A DNA stretch of 43,819 bases from Rubrivivax sp. (GTDB lineage Bacteria > Pseudomonadota > Gammaproteobacteria > Burkholderiales > Burkholderiaceae_C). This document shows positions 25,543 through 34,764 of the stretch, piece after piece. The position numbers were made by a program, and so were the translations under genes. A model generated the notes under the pieces. It worked only from the letters and a program-made list of their open reading frames with translations. It made no database searches and was not told where the DNA came from. Every line of letters starts with the position of its first letter. The stretch's first letter is position 1. The DNA is taken from the NCBI GenBank assembly GCA_027491255.1, contig JAIXWM010000080.1, positions 1 through 43,819 of the forward strand, written 5' to 3'.

Positions 25543-27378
25543 TCATGCCAGGGCTCGCGTGCGTTCGAGCAGCCAGGCCAAGGCGGCGCCTTCGAGGCGC
25601 GGGGCCAGGCGTTCGCGGACGGTCGCGTGGTAGGCGTCGAGCCAGGCCACCTCGTCGGCGCGCAGCAGGCTGCGATCGATGCAACGGGTGTCGATCGGGC
25701 ACAGGGTCAGGGTCTCGAACTCGAGCATCTCGGCGAAGGTGTCGCCTTCGGGCGTGTGCGCCGGCACGTTCATGACCAGGTTCTCGATGCGCACGCCCCA
25801 TTGGCCTGGACGGTAGACGCCGGGCTCGACCGAGGTGATCATGCCCGGCTCCATGGCCATGGTCGCGTCCGGCACCGCCTTGCTGATGCTCTGCGGGCCC
25901 TCGTGCACGGCCAGGAAGTAGCCCACGCCGTGGCCGGTGCCGTGGCCGAAGTCCAGGCCCTGTTCCCACAGAGGCGCGCGCGCGATGGCGTCGAGCATCG
26001 GGCCGGGCGTGCCGCGCGGGAACTTCGCGCGGCTCAGCGCCATCGTGCCCTTGAGCACCAGGGTGTAGTCGCGCTTCATGGCCGGGCTGGGCGTGCCGAT
26101 GGGCCATACGCGCGTGATGTCGGTGGTGCCGCCGAGGTACTGGCCGCCGGAGTCGATGAGCAGCAGGCCGTCGCCTTCGATCGTGGCGTGGGAGTCCGCG
26201 CTGGCGCGGTAGTGCGGCATCGCGCCATTGGCGGCGAAGCCGGCGATCACCGGGAAGCTCAGGCCGACGAAGCCGCTGCGGCGCGCGCGCGCTGCGCTCA
26301 GGTGCTCGTCGACGGTGATCTCGGTCAGCGCCGGCAGTCCGGCCGCACCCTGGGCGCGGCGCGCGAGCTCGGCCTCGAACCAGGCGTAGAACTCGCACAT
26401 CGCCACGCCGTCTTCGATCATGGTCTCGCGGATGTGCGCCGCCTCGTCGGCCGTCTTGCGGCTCTTGGCCAGCGTGCTCGGATTGATGGCCTCGACCACG
26501 CGAACGCCGCCCGGCACGCGCTCGCGCAGGCCGAGCGTGCAGCGCTTGGGGTCCAGCAGCAGCGTCGCGCCGGCGGGCAGCGCGGCCAGCGCGGCACCGG
26601 CCTCGGCGTAGGGCGCGAGGTCCACGCCGTCGGCGGCCAGCGCCGCGGCCAGGGCGCTGTCGATCTTGCCCTCGGCCACGAACAGCGTGGCGCGCGCCGG
26701 CGCGATCAGCAGGTGGGCCAGGAAGACGGGGTTGTAGTTGACATCGGCGCCGCGCAGGTTGGTGATCCAGGCGATGTCGTCGACGGCGCTGACGAGGTGG
26801 AGGCTGGCGCCGTGGCGCTGCATCGCCTCGCGCACGGCCTGGAGCTTGGCGGCGCGAGCGAGCGGCGCGTGCGGCGCGCGGTGCTCGTAGACCGGCGCCG
26901 TGGGCAGGCCGGGACGGCCGGGCCAGGCGCGGTCGACGAGGTCGAGGTCGGTGCGCAGACGCACGCCCGCGCGCTCCAGCGCCGCGCGCAGGCCCTGCGC
27001 CGCCGCGAGCCCGAGCACCGTGCCGTCGACGGCCACGACCTGGCTGGCCGGCACCTGGGCTGCCAGCCAGTCCACGTGCGCCGTCGAGCCCCCGGCGCCG
27101 ATGCGCACGAGCTCGATGCCGCTGCCGGCAAGTTCGGCCTCAGCCTGCACCCAGTAGCGGCTGTCGGCGAACAGTGCGGCGCGCTCCAGCGTGAGCGCCA
27201 GCGTGCCCATCGAGCCGGTGAAGCCCGACAACCACTGGCGCGCCTGCCAGCGCGCCGGCAGGTACTCGCTGAGATGCGGGTCGGCGCTGGGCACGAGCAG
27301 GCCGGTCACGCCGGCGGCAGCCATGGTCTCGCGCAGCGCGTCGACGCGCAGGCGGTGGGGAGAGGTGCGGGTGTCCAT
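25543..27378 (-). CDS. M24B aminopeptidase P family protein
   Basis: A 611-residue Xaa-Pro aminopeptidase of the long, eukaryote-like type, which removes an N-terminal residue before proline. Two creatinase-like N-terminal domains (about 1-310) precede the C-terminal pita-bread catalytic domain. All five dinuclear metal ligands are visible: Asp in LLIDSGGQY, Asp in TTDITRVW, His in GTGHGVGYF, Glu in ITSVEPGVY and Glu in VRIENLV. The length exceeds E. coli PepP (441) because of the extra N-terminal domain, as in other long members. The gene converges with the glycerate kinase across 149 bp and is divergent from the MFS gene. The ATG at 27378 gives the normal N-terminus. Confidence 0.94.
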   Translation of the reverse strand: MDTRTSPHRLRVDALRETMAAAGVTGLLVPSADPHLSEYLPARWQARQWLSGFTGSMGTLALTLERAALFADSRYWVQAEAELAGSGIELVRIGAGGSTAHVDWLAAQVPASQVVAVDGTVLGLAAAQGLRAALERAGVRLRTDLDLVDRAWPGRPGLPTAPVYEHRAPHAPLARAAKLQAVREAMQRHGASLHLVSAVDDIAWITNLRGADVNYNPVFLAHLLIAPARATLFVAEGKIDSALAAALAADGVDLAPYAEAGAALAALPAGATLLLDPKRCTLGLRERVPGGVRVVEAINPSTLAKSRKTADEAAHIRETMIEDGVAMCEFYAWFEAELARRAQGAAGLPALTEITVDEHLSAARARRSGFVGLSFPVIAGFAANGAMPHYRASADSHATIEGDGLLLIDSGGQYLGGTTDITRVWPIGTPSPAMKRDYTLVLKGTMALSRAKFPRGTPGPMLDAIARAPLWEQGLDFGHGTGHGVGYFLAVHEGPQSISKAVPDATMAMEPGMITSVEPGVYRPGQWGVRIENLVMNVPAHTPEGDTFAEMLEFETLTLCPIDTRCIDRSLLRADEVAWLDAYHATVRERLAPRLEGAALAWLLERTRALA

Positions 27379-27532
27379 CGTCCGGGCTCCTGAAGAATGC
27401 GGTGCGCATTGTCGCGGTGCGGCGGGCTGGCGCGGGCCATGGCCCCAATGGCCTGCGGGCCGCGGGCGATCTCTGGGTGGCCGGGCGCCGGACCGCCCCA
27501 CGTAAGATGGCTGCACCAGCCTGGTGCCCGCC

Positions 27533-28789
27533 ATGACCTTGCCCGCCGATTCCGCTGCCTGCGCCTCTTCGCCCGACCGCGTGGCCGACAGTTCCTACGC
27601 CTGGTGGCGGCTGCTGGCGACGATCGCGTTGATGACGGTGGGCAGCAGCGTGATGTACGTGGTGGCGGTCGTGCTGCCGGCGGTACAGGCCGACTTCGGC
27701 GTGCAGCGCTCCGACGCCTCGCTGCCCTACACGCTGCTGATGATCGGCTTCGGCTTCGGCGGCATCCTGATGGGCCGCCTGGCCGACCGCTTCGGGGTTT
27801 TCGTGCCACTGTGCGTGGGGGCTGCGGGGCTGGCGCTGGGCTTTGCCGCGGCAGCCCACGCTCCCAGCGTCTGGTGGTTCGCGCTCGCCCACGGCATCGG
27901 CCTGGGGCTGCTGGGCAGCTCGGCCACCTTCGCACCGCTGGTGGCCGACACCTCGCTGTGGTTCGTGCGCCGGCGCGGCATTGCCGTGGGCCTGTGCGCC
28001 AGCGGCAACTACCTGGCTGGCGTGGTCTGGCCGCCGATCGTGCAGCATCTGGTGGAGACCCAGGGCTGGCGCGCGGCCTACCTGGTGCTGGCCGGTGTCA
28101 GCGCCGTGACGATCCCGCTGCTGGCGCTGGCGCTGCGGCCGCGCCCGCCGGCGGCGGTGGCCTCGCCGATCCGCGGCCCGGGGGCGGCGCAGGCGCGCGA
28201 CGACCGGCCTTTCGGCTTGAGCCTGGGCCGTGCGCAGACGCTGCTGTGCGTGGCCGCGGTGGGGTGCTGCGTGGCGATGTCGATGCCGCAGGTGCACATC
28301 GTCGCCTACTGCGGCGACCTGGGCTACGGCGCGGCGCGCGGCGCGCAGATGCTGTCGCTGATGCTGGCCTTCGGCATCGCCAGCCGCCTGATCTTCGGGG
28401 CGATCTGCGACCGCATCGGGGGCCTGCGCACGCTGGTCCTGGGCTCGGTGCTGCAGGGCGTGGCGCTGCTGCTGTACGTGCCCTTCGACTCGCTCGTCTC
28501 GCTGTACGTGATCTCGGCGCTGTTCGGGCTCTTCCAGGGCGGCATCGTGCCGAGCTACGCGATCATCGTGCGTGAGCACTTCCCGCCGGCCGAGGCGGGC
28601 GCGCGCGTGGGCACGGTGCTGATGTTCACGCTGCTGGGCATGGCCCTGGGGGGCTGGCTCTCGGGCAAGGTCTTCGACCTGACAGGGTCCTACACGGCGG
28701 CCTTCGTCAACGGCATCGGCTGGAACCTGCTGAACCTGGCGGTGGCGCTGTGGCTGCTGCGACGCGCCCGGCGCCAGGGCACGGCGTGA
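27533..28789 (+). CDS. MFS transporter, oxalate/monocarboxylate-like
   Basis: A 418-residue carrier of the major facilitator superfamily with 12 predicted membrane segments and a longer middle loop (near residues 200-225). The motif GGILMGRLADRFG between segments 2 and 3 is the classical MFS signature. GYGAARGAQMLSLMLAFGIA and the general pattern resemble the monocarboxylate or oxalate-formate group. The substrate is not assigned. The ATG at 27533 is likely; a GTG at 27524 is a nearby alternative. It is divergent from the aminopeptidase gene (154 bp) and converges with the YbaK-type gene (36 bp). Confidence 0.88.
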   Translation: MTLPADSAACASSPDRVADSSYAWWRLLATIALMTVGSSVMYVVAVVLPAVQADFGVQRSDASLPYTLLMIGFGFGGILMGRLADRFGVFVPLCVGAAGLALGFAAAAHAPSVWWFALAHGIGLGLLGSSATFAPLVADTSLWFVRRRGIAVGLCASGNYLAGVVWPPIVQHLVETQGWRAAYLVLAGVSAVTIPLLALALRPRPPAAVASPIRGPGAAQARDDRPFGLSLGRAQTLLCVAAVGCCVAMSMPQVHIVAYCGDLGYGAARGAQMLSLMLAFGIASRLIFGAICDRIGGLRTLVLGSVLQGVALLLYVPFDSLVSLYVISALFGLFQGGIVPSYAIIVREHFPPAEAGARVGTVLMFTLLGMALGGWLSGKVFDLTGSYTAAFVNGIGWNLLNLAVALWLLRRARRQGTA

Positions 28790-28825
28790 CGGGGCGGGTG
28801 TGCGGACCGGCTCGCGGCCGGCCTG

Positions 28826-29284
28826 TCAGGTGCAGACATCGACCCAGCGCCCGCCGGTGAGCTCGGCGATGAGCGCCGGGCGGATGCGCACCGCGTTGTG
28901 CGTGGAGCCCGCCGCGGGCAGCACCTCGTCGAAATCCTGCAGCCGGCAGTCCAGGTAGACGGGCAGGGGCTGGGCCAGGCCGAAGGGGCACACGCCACCC
29001 ACCGGATGGCCCGTGACGGCGGCCACCTCGTCGGGCGGCAGCATCCGGCCCTTGCCGAAGGCTTCCTTGAACTTGCGGTTGTCGATGCGCGCGTCGCCGC
29101 GCGCCACGAGCAGGACGGTCTGCCCTTCCTTCAGCCGGAAGGCCAGCGTCTTGGCGATGCGGCCCGGCTCGACGCCGTGCGCCTGCGCCGCGAGTTCGAC
29201 CGTGGGCGTGGGCTGCTCGGTGTCGATGACCGGCATGTCCACGCCGCGCGCGGCGAAGAAGTCGATGACCGATTGACGGCTCAA
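28826..29284 (-). CDS. YbaK/EbsC-type aminoacyl-tRNA deacylase
   Basis: A 152-residue single-domain protein of the family that hydrolyses mischarged tRNA, such as Cys-tRNA(Pro). The family fingerprint is clear: TPTVELAAQAHGVEPGRIAK, then FRLKEGQTVLLVARGDARID, and the loop HPVGGVCPFGL with PVYLDCRL. The likely start is a TTG at 29284, where similarity to the family begins; there is no ATG or GTG between it and non-homologous upstream sequence, and the ribosome-binding site is poor. An ATG at 29377 would add 31 unrelated Arg-rich residues that overlap the hairpin after acnB. Confidence 0.87.
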   Translation of the reverse strand: MSRQSVIDFFAARGVDMPVIDTEQPTPTVELAAQAHGVEPGRIAKTLAFRLKEGQTVLLVARGDARIDNRKFKEAFGKGRMLPPDEVAAVTGHPVGGVCPFGLAQPLPVYLDCRLQDFDEVLPAAGSTHNAVRIRPALIAELTGGRWVDVCT

Positions 29285-29347
29285 GGCGATGGGGGCGCAG
29301 TGCAGAAAGGAGCGGCGCCTGGCGTCATCACGACGCGCGCCGGGCGT

Positions 29348-29383
29348 GGCCCGGTGCCGGCCGTCGGTCGGCCGCACCGGGCC
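29348..29383 (-). terminator. GC-rich hairpin after acnB
   Basis: GGCCCGGTGCCGGCC (29348-29362) pairs with GGCCGCACCGGGCC (29370-29383), a 14-bp stem with one extra C, around a 7-base loop. It begins 8 bp after the acnB stop on the minus strand. No U-run follows. It is a good candidate terminator or RNA 3'-end stabiliser separating acnB from the YbaK-type gene. Confidence 0.6.
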
Positions 29384-29390
29384 TGTGGCA

Positions 29391-31976
29391 TCAGACGGCC
29401 ACTTCCTTGGCCACGTCGGCGTACTCCTCGATCTGGTCGAAGTTCATGTAGCGGTAGACCTTGGACGCGTCGGCGTTGATCACGCCCATGTCGGCGTGGT
29501 ACTCGGCCACGGTGGGCAGGCGCCCCAGGCGCGAGGCGATGGCCGCCACCTCGGCCGAGGAGAGGAACACATTGGTGTTCTTGCCCAGCCGGTTCGGGAA
29601 GTTGCGCGTGCTGGTGGACACGACGGTGGCACCCTCACGCACCTGTGCCTGGTTGCCCATGCACAGGCTGCAGCCCGGCATCTCGGTGCGCGCGCCGGCG
29701 CTGCCGAAGTTGGCGTAGTGGCCTTCCTTGGTCAGCTCGGCCTGGTCCATCTTGGTCGGCGGCGCGACCCACAGCTTGACCGGGATGTCGCGCTTGCCCT
29801 CGAGCAGCTTGCTGGCGGCGCGGAAATGGCCGATGTTGGTCATGCACGAGCCGATGAAGGCCTCGTCGATCTTCGTGTTGGCCACCGCCGACAGCGGCTT
29901 GACGTCGTCCGGGTCGTTCGGGCAGCACAGCAGCGGCTCGGTGATCTCGTTCATGTCGATCTCGATCACGGCGGCGTACTCGGCGTTGGCGTCGGCTTCC
30001 AGCAACTGCGGGCTGGCCAGCCATTCCTGCATCTTGTGGATGCGGCGCTCGAGGCTTCGCTTGTCCTGGTAGCCCTCGGCGATCATGTTCTTCAGCAGCA
30101 CGATGTTGCTGTTGAGGTACTCGATGATCGGCGCGGGGTTGAGCTTGATCGTGCAGCCGGCGGCGCTGCGCTCGGCGCTGGCATCGGACAGCTCGAAGGC
30201 CTGCTCGACCTTCAGGTCCGGCAGGCCCTCGATCTCGAGGATGCGGCCGGAGAACTCGTTCTTCTTGCCCGCCTTGGCCACCGTCAGCAGCCCGGCCTTG
30301 ATGCCGTAGTAGGGTATGGAGTGCACCAGGTCGCGCAGCGTGATGCCGGGCTGCATCTTGCCCTTGAAGCGCACGAGCACCGACTCGGGCATGTCCAGCG
30401 GCATCACGCCGGTGGCCGCACCGAACGCGACCAGACCCGAGCCTGCCGGAAAGCTGATGCCGATGGGAAAGCGCGTGTGGCTGTCGCCGCCGGTGCCCAC
30501 GGTGTCGGGCAGCAGCATGCGGTTGAGCCAGGAGTGGATCACGCCGTCGCCGGGGCGCAGGCTGATGCCGCCGCGGTTGCTGATGAAGGCGGGCAGCTCG
30601 CGGTGCGTCTTCACGTCCACCGGCTTGGGGTAGGCGGCGGTGTGGCAGAAGCTCTGCATCACCAGGTCGGCGCTGAAGCCCAGGCAGGCGAGGTCCTTCA
30701 GTTCGTCGCGCGTCATCGGGCCGGTGGTGTCCTGGCTGCCGACGCTGGTCATGCGGGGCTCGCAGTAGGTGCCGGGGCGCACGCCCTGGCCCTCGGGCAG
30801 GCCGCAGGCGCGGCCGACCATCTTCTGCGCCAGCGTGAAGCCGGCCTTCGACGCCGCCGGGGCCTGCGGCAGGCGGAAGACGGTGGAGGCCGGCAGGCCG
30901 AGGAATTCACGCGCCCGGGCGGTGAGCGAGCGGCCGATGATCAGGTTGATGCGGCCGCCGGCGCGCACCTCGTCGAGCAGGACCTCGCTCTTGAGCTGGA
31001 ATTCGGCCACGGTGGCGCCGTCGCGCAGCAGCTTCCCGTCGTAGGGCAGGATCTCGATCGTGTCGCCCATGCGCAGCGGCGTGACGTCGACCTCGATCGG
31101 CAGCGAGCCCGAGTCTTCCTGGGTGTTGAAGAAGATCGGCGCGATCTTGCCGCCCAGCGTGATGCCGCCGAAGCGCTTGCTCGGGACGAAGGGGATGTCC
31201 TGACCCGTGTGCCAGACCACGCTGTTGGTGGCGCTCTTGCGGCTGGAGCCGGTGCCCACCACGTCGCCGACATAGGCCACGGTGTGGCCGCGCGCCTTCA
31301 GCTCCTCGATGAAGGCGATCGGGCCGCGCTTGCCGTCCTCCTCGGGCGTGATGCCGGGGCGGGTGTTCTTCAGCATCGCCAGCGCGTGCAGCGGGATGTC
31401 CGGCCGGCTCCAGGCGTCGGGGGCGGGGGAGAGGTCGTCGGTGTTGGTCTCGCCCTCGACCTTGAAGACGCTGACGGTGATCGAGCGCGGCACTTCGGGA
31501 CGCGTGGTGAACCACTCGGCCTCGGCCCAGCTCTGCATCACCGACTTCGCCAGCGCGTTGCCGGCCCGGGCCTTCTGCGCGACGTCGTTGAAGTAGTCGA
31601 ACATCAGCAGCGTCATCTTCAGCGCGTTGGCGGCCACGGCGCCGACCTCCGCGTCGTCGAGCAGCTCGATCAGGGGGTGCACGTTGTAGCCGCCGACCAT
31701 GGTGCCGAGAAGCTCGGTGGCCTTGGCGCGGCTGATCAGGCCGACGCTGACGTCGCCGTGCGCCACCGCAGCCAGGAAGCTGGCCTTGACCTTGGCCGCG
31801 TCGTCCACGCCCGGGGGCACGCGGTGCGACAGCAGCTCGAGCAGGAAGGATTCCTCGCCGGCAGGCGGGTTCTTGATCAGCTCGATCAGCTCGGCCACCT
31901 GCTTGGCGGACAGCGGAAGCGCAGGGATGCCGAGGGCCGCGCGCTCGGCGGCGTGTTGGCGGTAGGCAGCAAGCAT
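29391..31976 (-). CDS. acnB: Aconitate hydratase B
   Basis: AcnB isomerises citrate to isocitrate in the TCA cycle, and in many bacteria also takes 2-methylisocitrate. The protein is 861 residues. An N-terminal HEAT-like domain is followed by the swivel domain and the catalytic core. The three Fe-S Cys residues are Cys711 ([10 protein letters not shown]), Cys769 and Cys772 ([10 protein letters not shown]), at almost the same numbers as in E. coli Acn[18 protein letters not shown] and GGDSHTRFP are active-site segments. The ATG at 31976 has GGAGAG upstream. A perfect 18-bp palindrome lies 32 bp before the start. The gene ahead encodes a citrate-lyase-beta-like protein. Confidence 0.97.
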   Translation of the reverse strand: MLAAYRQHAAERAALGIPALPLSAKQVAELIELIKNPPAGEESFLLELLSHRVPPGVDDAAKVKASFLAAVAHGDVSVGLISRAKATELLGTMVGGYNVHPLIELLDDAEVGAVAANALKMTLLMFDYFNDVAQKARAGNALAKSVMQSWAEAEWFTTRPEVPRSITVSVFKVEGETNTDDLSPAPDAWSRPDIPLHALAMLKNTRPGITPEEDGKRGPIAFIEELKARGHTVAYVGDVVGTGSSRKSATNSVVWHTGQDIPFVPSKRFGGITLGGKIAPIFFNTQEDSGSLPIEVDVTPLRMGDTIEILPYDGKLLRDGATVAEFQLKSEVLLDEVRAGGRINLIIGRSLTARAREFLGLPASTVFRLPQAPAASKAGFTLAQKMVGRACGLPEGQGVRPGTYCEPRMTSVGSQDTTGPMTRDELKDLACLGFSADLVMQSFCHTAAYPKPVDVKTHRELPAFISNRGGISLRPGDGVIHSWLNRMLLPDTVGTGGDSHTRFPIGISFPAGSGLVAFGAATGVMPLDMPESVLVRFKGKMQPGITLRDLVHSIPYYGIKAGLLTVAKAGKKNEFSGRILEIEGLPDLKVEQAFELSDASAERSAAGCTIKLNPAPIIEYLNSNIVLLKNMIAEGYQDKRSLERRIHKMQEWLASPQLLEADANAEYAAVIEIDMNEITEPLLCCPNDPDDVKPLSAVANTKIDEAFIGSCMTNIGHFRAASKLLEGKRDIPVKLWVAPPTKMDQAELTKEGHYANFGSAGARTEMPGCSLCMGNQAQVREGATVVSTSTRNFPNRLGKNTNVFLSSAEVAAIASRLGRLPTVAEYHADMGVINADASKVYRYMNFDQIEEYADVAKEVAV

Positions 31977-32008
31977 GGGTGTCTCTCCTCAGGTTTTGTT
32001 CGGATTCT

Positions 32009-32026
32009 AGGTCTTATATAAGACCT
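32009..32026. promoter_or_regulatory. Perfect palindromic operator upstream of acnB
   Basis: AGGTCTTATATAAGACCT is identical to its reverse complement over all 18 bp. It sits between the stop of the lyase-like gene (32030) and the acnB ATG (31976). Its core TCTTATATAAGA has the same form as TCTTGTACAAGA at 39589-39600 beside the GntR gene. The TATAAG within it could also be the acnB -10 box, so binding would block transcription. Regulation by that GntR protein is inferred. Confidence 0.7.
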
Positions 32027-32029
32027 TGC

Positions 32030-33037
32030 TCAAGCGCCGAAGAATTGCAGGCGGATCTCCTGCGGCAGGCCCTGGGGTTGGGTGCGGTGGGCGCGCTCGA
32101 GCACATGCCAGAAATAGCGGTAGCTGGCGCGGTCGTGCAGCGTGTCGCGGTGGCGCACGGGGGCCCACTGCACGGCCTGCGCGCGCAGCAGGATCTCCGC
32201 CGCCTCGTCGATCTCGGCCACCGTGGGCGCGAAGGCCTCGACGATGGTGCGCACCTGCGCCGGGTGGATGCTCCACATCCGCGTGTAGCCCAGCAGCTCG
32301 CGCGCCATGCCGACGGCGGCCTCGAGCGCGCGGGTGTCCTTGAATTCGGTGACGACGCAGTGCGAGGGCGTCTTGCCGTGGGCATGGCAGGCGGCGGCGA
32401 TCTCGAGCTTGGCGCGCACGACGAGCGGGTGGTCGAACTGCCCGGCCGCGCCCATGGCCGACTGCGGGATCGCGCCGCGGTGCGCGCTGACGAAGTCCAT
32501 CAGGCCGAAGGACAGGGACTCGATGCGCGGGTGCGCGGCCAGCGCGTTGACCTCGCGCAGCGCGCCGTGGGTCTCGACCAGCGCGTGCAGCGGGATCTCG
32601 CGCGCCAGGCCATGGCGCCGCGCGGCGCCGTCCACGGCGTCGATGGCGCGCTGCAGGTCGGCCAGGCCCCGCGGCTTGGGGATCATCAGGTAGGCCAGCC
32701 GGTCGCCCACCCGGTTCACCAGCAGGTCCACCACCTGCTCGAAGTGCGGGTGGTCGACCGCCTGCACGCGCGCGCCGACGCGGCCGTGGTGGTTGGCGGG
32801 GGAGGCCACGAGTTCGGCGATCAGGTGCGCGTGCTCGAGCTCCCCGCCCACCGGGGCGCCGTCCTCGCCGTCGAGGGTGACGTCGAAGACCGGGCCCAGC
32901 TCGGCCTGGAGCTCCAGGCTCTTGCGCATGCGCGCCTCGACGCCGGCGTAGTGGTCGCACACGGGCAGCGGCCGCGGCGCGGGCTCTCCGGGATCGAACA
33001 GCGCGCTGACGGGGTGCATGGGATCGGTGGGGTGCAT
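32030..33037 (-). CDS. HpcH/HpaI aldolase / citrate lyase beta-like protein
   Basis: A 335-residue TIM-barrel protein of the CitE-like/HpcH family, whose members cleave or form C-C bonds in 3-hydroxy acids or their CoA esters. Signatures are DVTLDGEDGAP (Glu and Asp near the Mg site), YLMIPKPRGLADLQRAID, PLHALVETHGAL (metal Glu), and MWSIHPAQVRTIVEAF near the end. The usual substrate-binding Arg before the metal site is not certain, and no other citrate lyase subunits are present, so it is not true citrate lyase. Related genes are commonly seen beside acnB and mdh in Burkholderiales. Two start ATGs (33037 and 33019) are possible. It is divergent from the tctC2 gene. Confidence 0.87.
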   Translation of the reverse strand: MHPTDPMHPVSALFDPGEPAPRPLPVCDHYAGVEARMRKSLELQAELGPVFDVTLDGEDGAPVGGELEHAHLIAELVASPANHHGRVGARVQAVDHPHFEQVVDLLVNRVGDRLAYLMIPKPRGLADLQRAIDAVDGAARRHGLAREIPLHALVETHGALREVNALAAHPRIESLSFGLMDFVSAHRGAIPQSAMGAAGQFDHPLVVRAKLEIAAACHAHGKTPSHCVVTEFKDTRALEAAVGMARELLGYTRMWSIHPAQVRTIVEAFAPTVAEIDEAAEILLRAQAVQWAPVRHRDTLHDRASYRYFWHVLERAHRTQPQGLPQEIRLQFFGA

Positions 33038-33120
33038 GGTGCGGGCGTGGTGTCGGTACGGGATCGAGGGTGAGGAAGAGTGCGGCCGGCGCGGGGGGGG
33101 GTGGCGCGGCGCAGCCTGGG

Positions 33121-33146
33121 TTTCCCCGATGCTGGCTTTCCCCGAT
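33121..33146. promoter_or_regulatory. Direct repeat TTTCCCCGAT x2 in divergent gap
   Basis: TTTCCCCGAT is found at 33121-33130 and 33137-33146, 16 bp apart. It lies in the 180-bp gap between the lyase-like gene (minus) and the second tctC gene (plus), 71 bp before the latter's ATG. A run of nine G at 33093-33101 is nearby. A regulator site is possible, but no regulator is encoded beside it. Confidence 0.4.
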
Positions 33147-33217
33147 TGTCGCGAAGCCGCGCCGGTGGGAGATTGCGCGCTCCCGTCGAAGGTATGACGA
33201 AAAAGGAGCATGCTGCC

Positions 33218-34219
33218 ATGAAGAACTTGTCCACCCTGTTTAAGTTCACCCCTGCGCTGAGCCGCCGGGTTGCCATGGGTCTGGCCCTGGCCACGATGGC
33301 CGGCGGCGCGCTGGCCCAGGAGTGGAAGCCCAACCGACCGATCACGATGATCGTGCCCTGGGGCGCGGGCGGCGGCACCGACGCGACGGCGCGCATCGTC
33401 GCCTCGCTGATGGAGAAGGACCTCGGCCAGCCGGTCAATGTGGTCAACCGCACCGGTGGCTCGGGCGTCGTGGGCCACGCCGCGATCGCGGGTGCCGCGC
33501 CCGACGGCTACACGATCGGCCTGATCACGGTGGAAATCACGATGATGCACCACCAGAAGCTGACCGACCTGAACCCGACAAGCTACACCCCGATCGCGCT
33601 GGTCAACCTCGACCCGCCCGGCTTCCAGGTGCGCGCCGATTCGAACTACAAGTCGATGGCCGACGTCATGGCCGCGATCAAGGCCAACCCGGGCAAGCTC
33701 AAGGCCTCGGGCACCGGGCAGGGCGGCATCTGGCACCTCGCCCTGGCCGGCATGCTGCGCACCTCGGGCATGGACCCGGCCGCCGTGCCCTGGGTGCCGT
33801 CCAACGGGGCCGCCCCGGGCCTGCAGGACCTCGTGGCCGGCGGCGTCGATTTCGTACCCGTCTCGCTGCCCGAGGCGCGCTCTCTGATCGAGGCCGGCAA
33901 GGTGCGCTCGCTGGCCGTGATGGACAGCCAGCGCTCGGCCCTGTTCCCGAACGTGCCGACGCTGAAGGAGGCCACCGGCCTGGACTGGATGATCGGCGCC
34001 TGGCGTGGCGTGGCCGCCCCGAAGGGCCTGCCGCCGGCCGTGGCCGCGCGTCTGGAGGCCTCGGTGAAGAAGGCCTACGACAGCAAGGAGTTCAAGGACT
34101 TCATGTCGCAGCGCGGCTTCGGCCTGCTGTGGGCCAACTCGGGCGATTTCGCCCGCTTCATGGCCAAGGGCGACACCGACATGAAGGCGGTGATGACCGC
34201 CGTGGGTCTGGTGAAGTAA
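33218..34219 (+). CDS. tctC: Bug-family periplasmic binding protein TctC, second system
   Basis: A 333-residue TTT substrate-binding protein. A signal peptide (to about residue 34, ALA-Q) is followed by ITMIVPWGAGGGTDATARI, the ligand-loop motif. VNVVNRTGGSGVVGHAAIA and AAPDGYTIG are family signatures. The ATG at 33218 has AAGGAG nine bases upstream. The tctB gene begins at the very next base after its stop. It differs enough from the binding protein at 17667-18644 to suggest a different ligand: the loop reads PWGAGGGTD here and PAAPGGGWD there. Confidence 0.93.
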   Translation: MKNLSTLFKFTPALSRRVAMGLALATMAGGALAQEWKPNRPITMIVPWGAGGGTDATARIVASLMEKDLGQPVNVVNRTGGSGVVGHAAIAGAAPDGYTIGLITVEITMMHHQKLTDLNPTSYTPIALVNLDPPGFQVRADSNYKSMADVMAAIKANPGKLKASGTGQGGIWHLALAGMLRTSGMDPAAVPWVPSNGAAPGLQDLVAGGVDFVPVSLPEARSLIEAGKVRSLAVMDSQRSALFPNVPTLKEATGLDWMIGAWRGVAAPKGLPPAVAARLEASVKKAYDSKEFKDFMSQRGFGLLWANSGDFARFMAKGDTDMKAVMTAVGLVK

Positions 34220-34684
34220 GTGCAGCGGGTCGACCGCTGGGTGGGCCTGGCGCTGGCTGCGCTGGGCGCGGTCGTGCTCTGGACGGCGCGAGAGTTCCCG
34301 AACGTGCCGGGCCAGAAGGTCGGTGCGGCCTTTCTGCCCATGCTGGCGGGCGCGGGCCTGGTGGTCTGCGCCTCGCTGCTCGTGCTGCGCTCGTTTCGAG
34401 CACGCCCCGGGCCGGCGGGCGAGGCGCCGGCCCCCCTGGCGGCCGGCGCCCGGCTGGCGCCGCTGGCCGTCGTCGGCTGCATCGGCGCCTACCTGCTGCT
34501 GGCTGAAAGCCTGGGCTTCCTGATCGTGGCGCCGGTGCTGCTGTTCGTGCTCTTCCTCGCCTTCGGGCGCGGGGCGGCCGGCGCGCTGGTGTGGGCGCTG
34601 GCGGGCAGTGCGGTCGTGCACGTGGCCTTCTACAAGATGCTGCGCGTGCCCCTGCCTTGGGGGGTGATCCCCCCGTTCTATTGA
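34220..34684 (+). CDS. tctB: Tripartite tricarboxylate transporter, small subunit TctB, second system
   Basis: A 154-residue membrane protein with four hydrophobic segments, placed between tctC and tctA. The start is a GTG directly after the tctC TAA, with no spacing, so translation is probably coupled. FPNVPGQKVGAAFLPMLAGAGL in the first half resembles the common TctB pattern (FP...G..FFP...G). The protein ends VPLPWGVIPPFY; a similar LPxG ending near the C-terminus is frequent in the family. A gap of 80 bp precedes tctA. Confidence 0.9.
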   Translation: MQRVDRWVGLALAALGAVVLWTAREFPNVPGQKVGAAFLPMLAGAGLVVCASLLVLRSFRARPGPAGEAPAPLAAGARLAPLAVVGCIGAYLLLAESLGFLIVAPVLLFVLFLAFGRGAAGALVWALAGSAVVHVAFYKMLRVPLPWGVIPPFY

Positions 34685-34764
34685 CGCCAATGGTCGCGCC
34701 CTGGCCGGCGGCGGGCGCTGCCCGCGCCCGCTGCCCTGTGGCGACCTGACACCGGGCCCCTGAC

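Noticed and set aside
29285..29377. Upstream ATG start (29377) for the YbaK-type deacylase
   Set aside because: It would add an Arg-rich stretch unlike the family and cross the hairpin after acnB. The TTG at 29284 fits the family N-terminus.
32030..34690. A long minus-strand frame joining the lyase-like gene to sequence opposite tctC2 and tctB2
   Set aside because: Only the part from 33037 down matches the aldolase/citrate lyase family; the upstream part is antisense to clear transporter genes.
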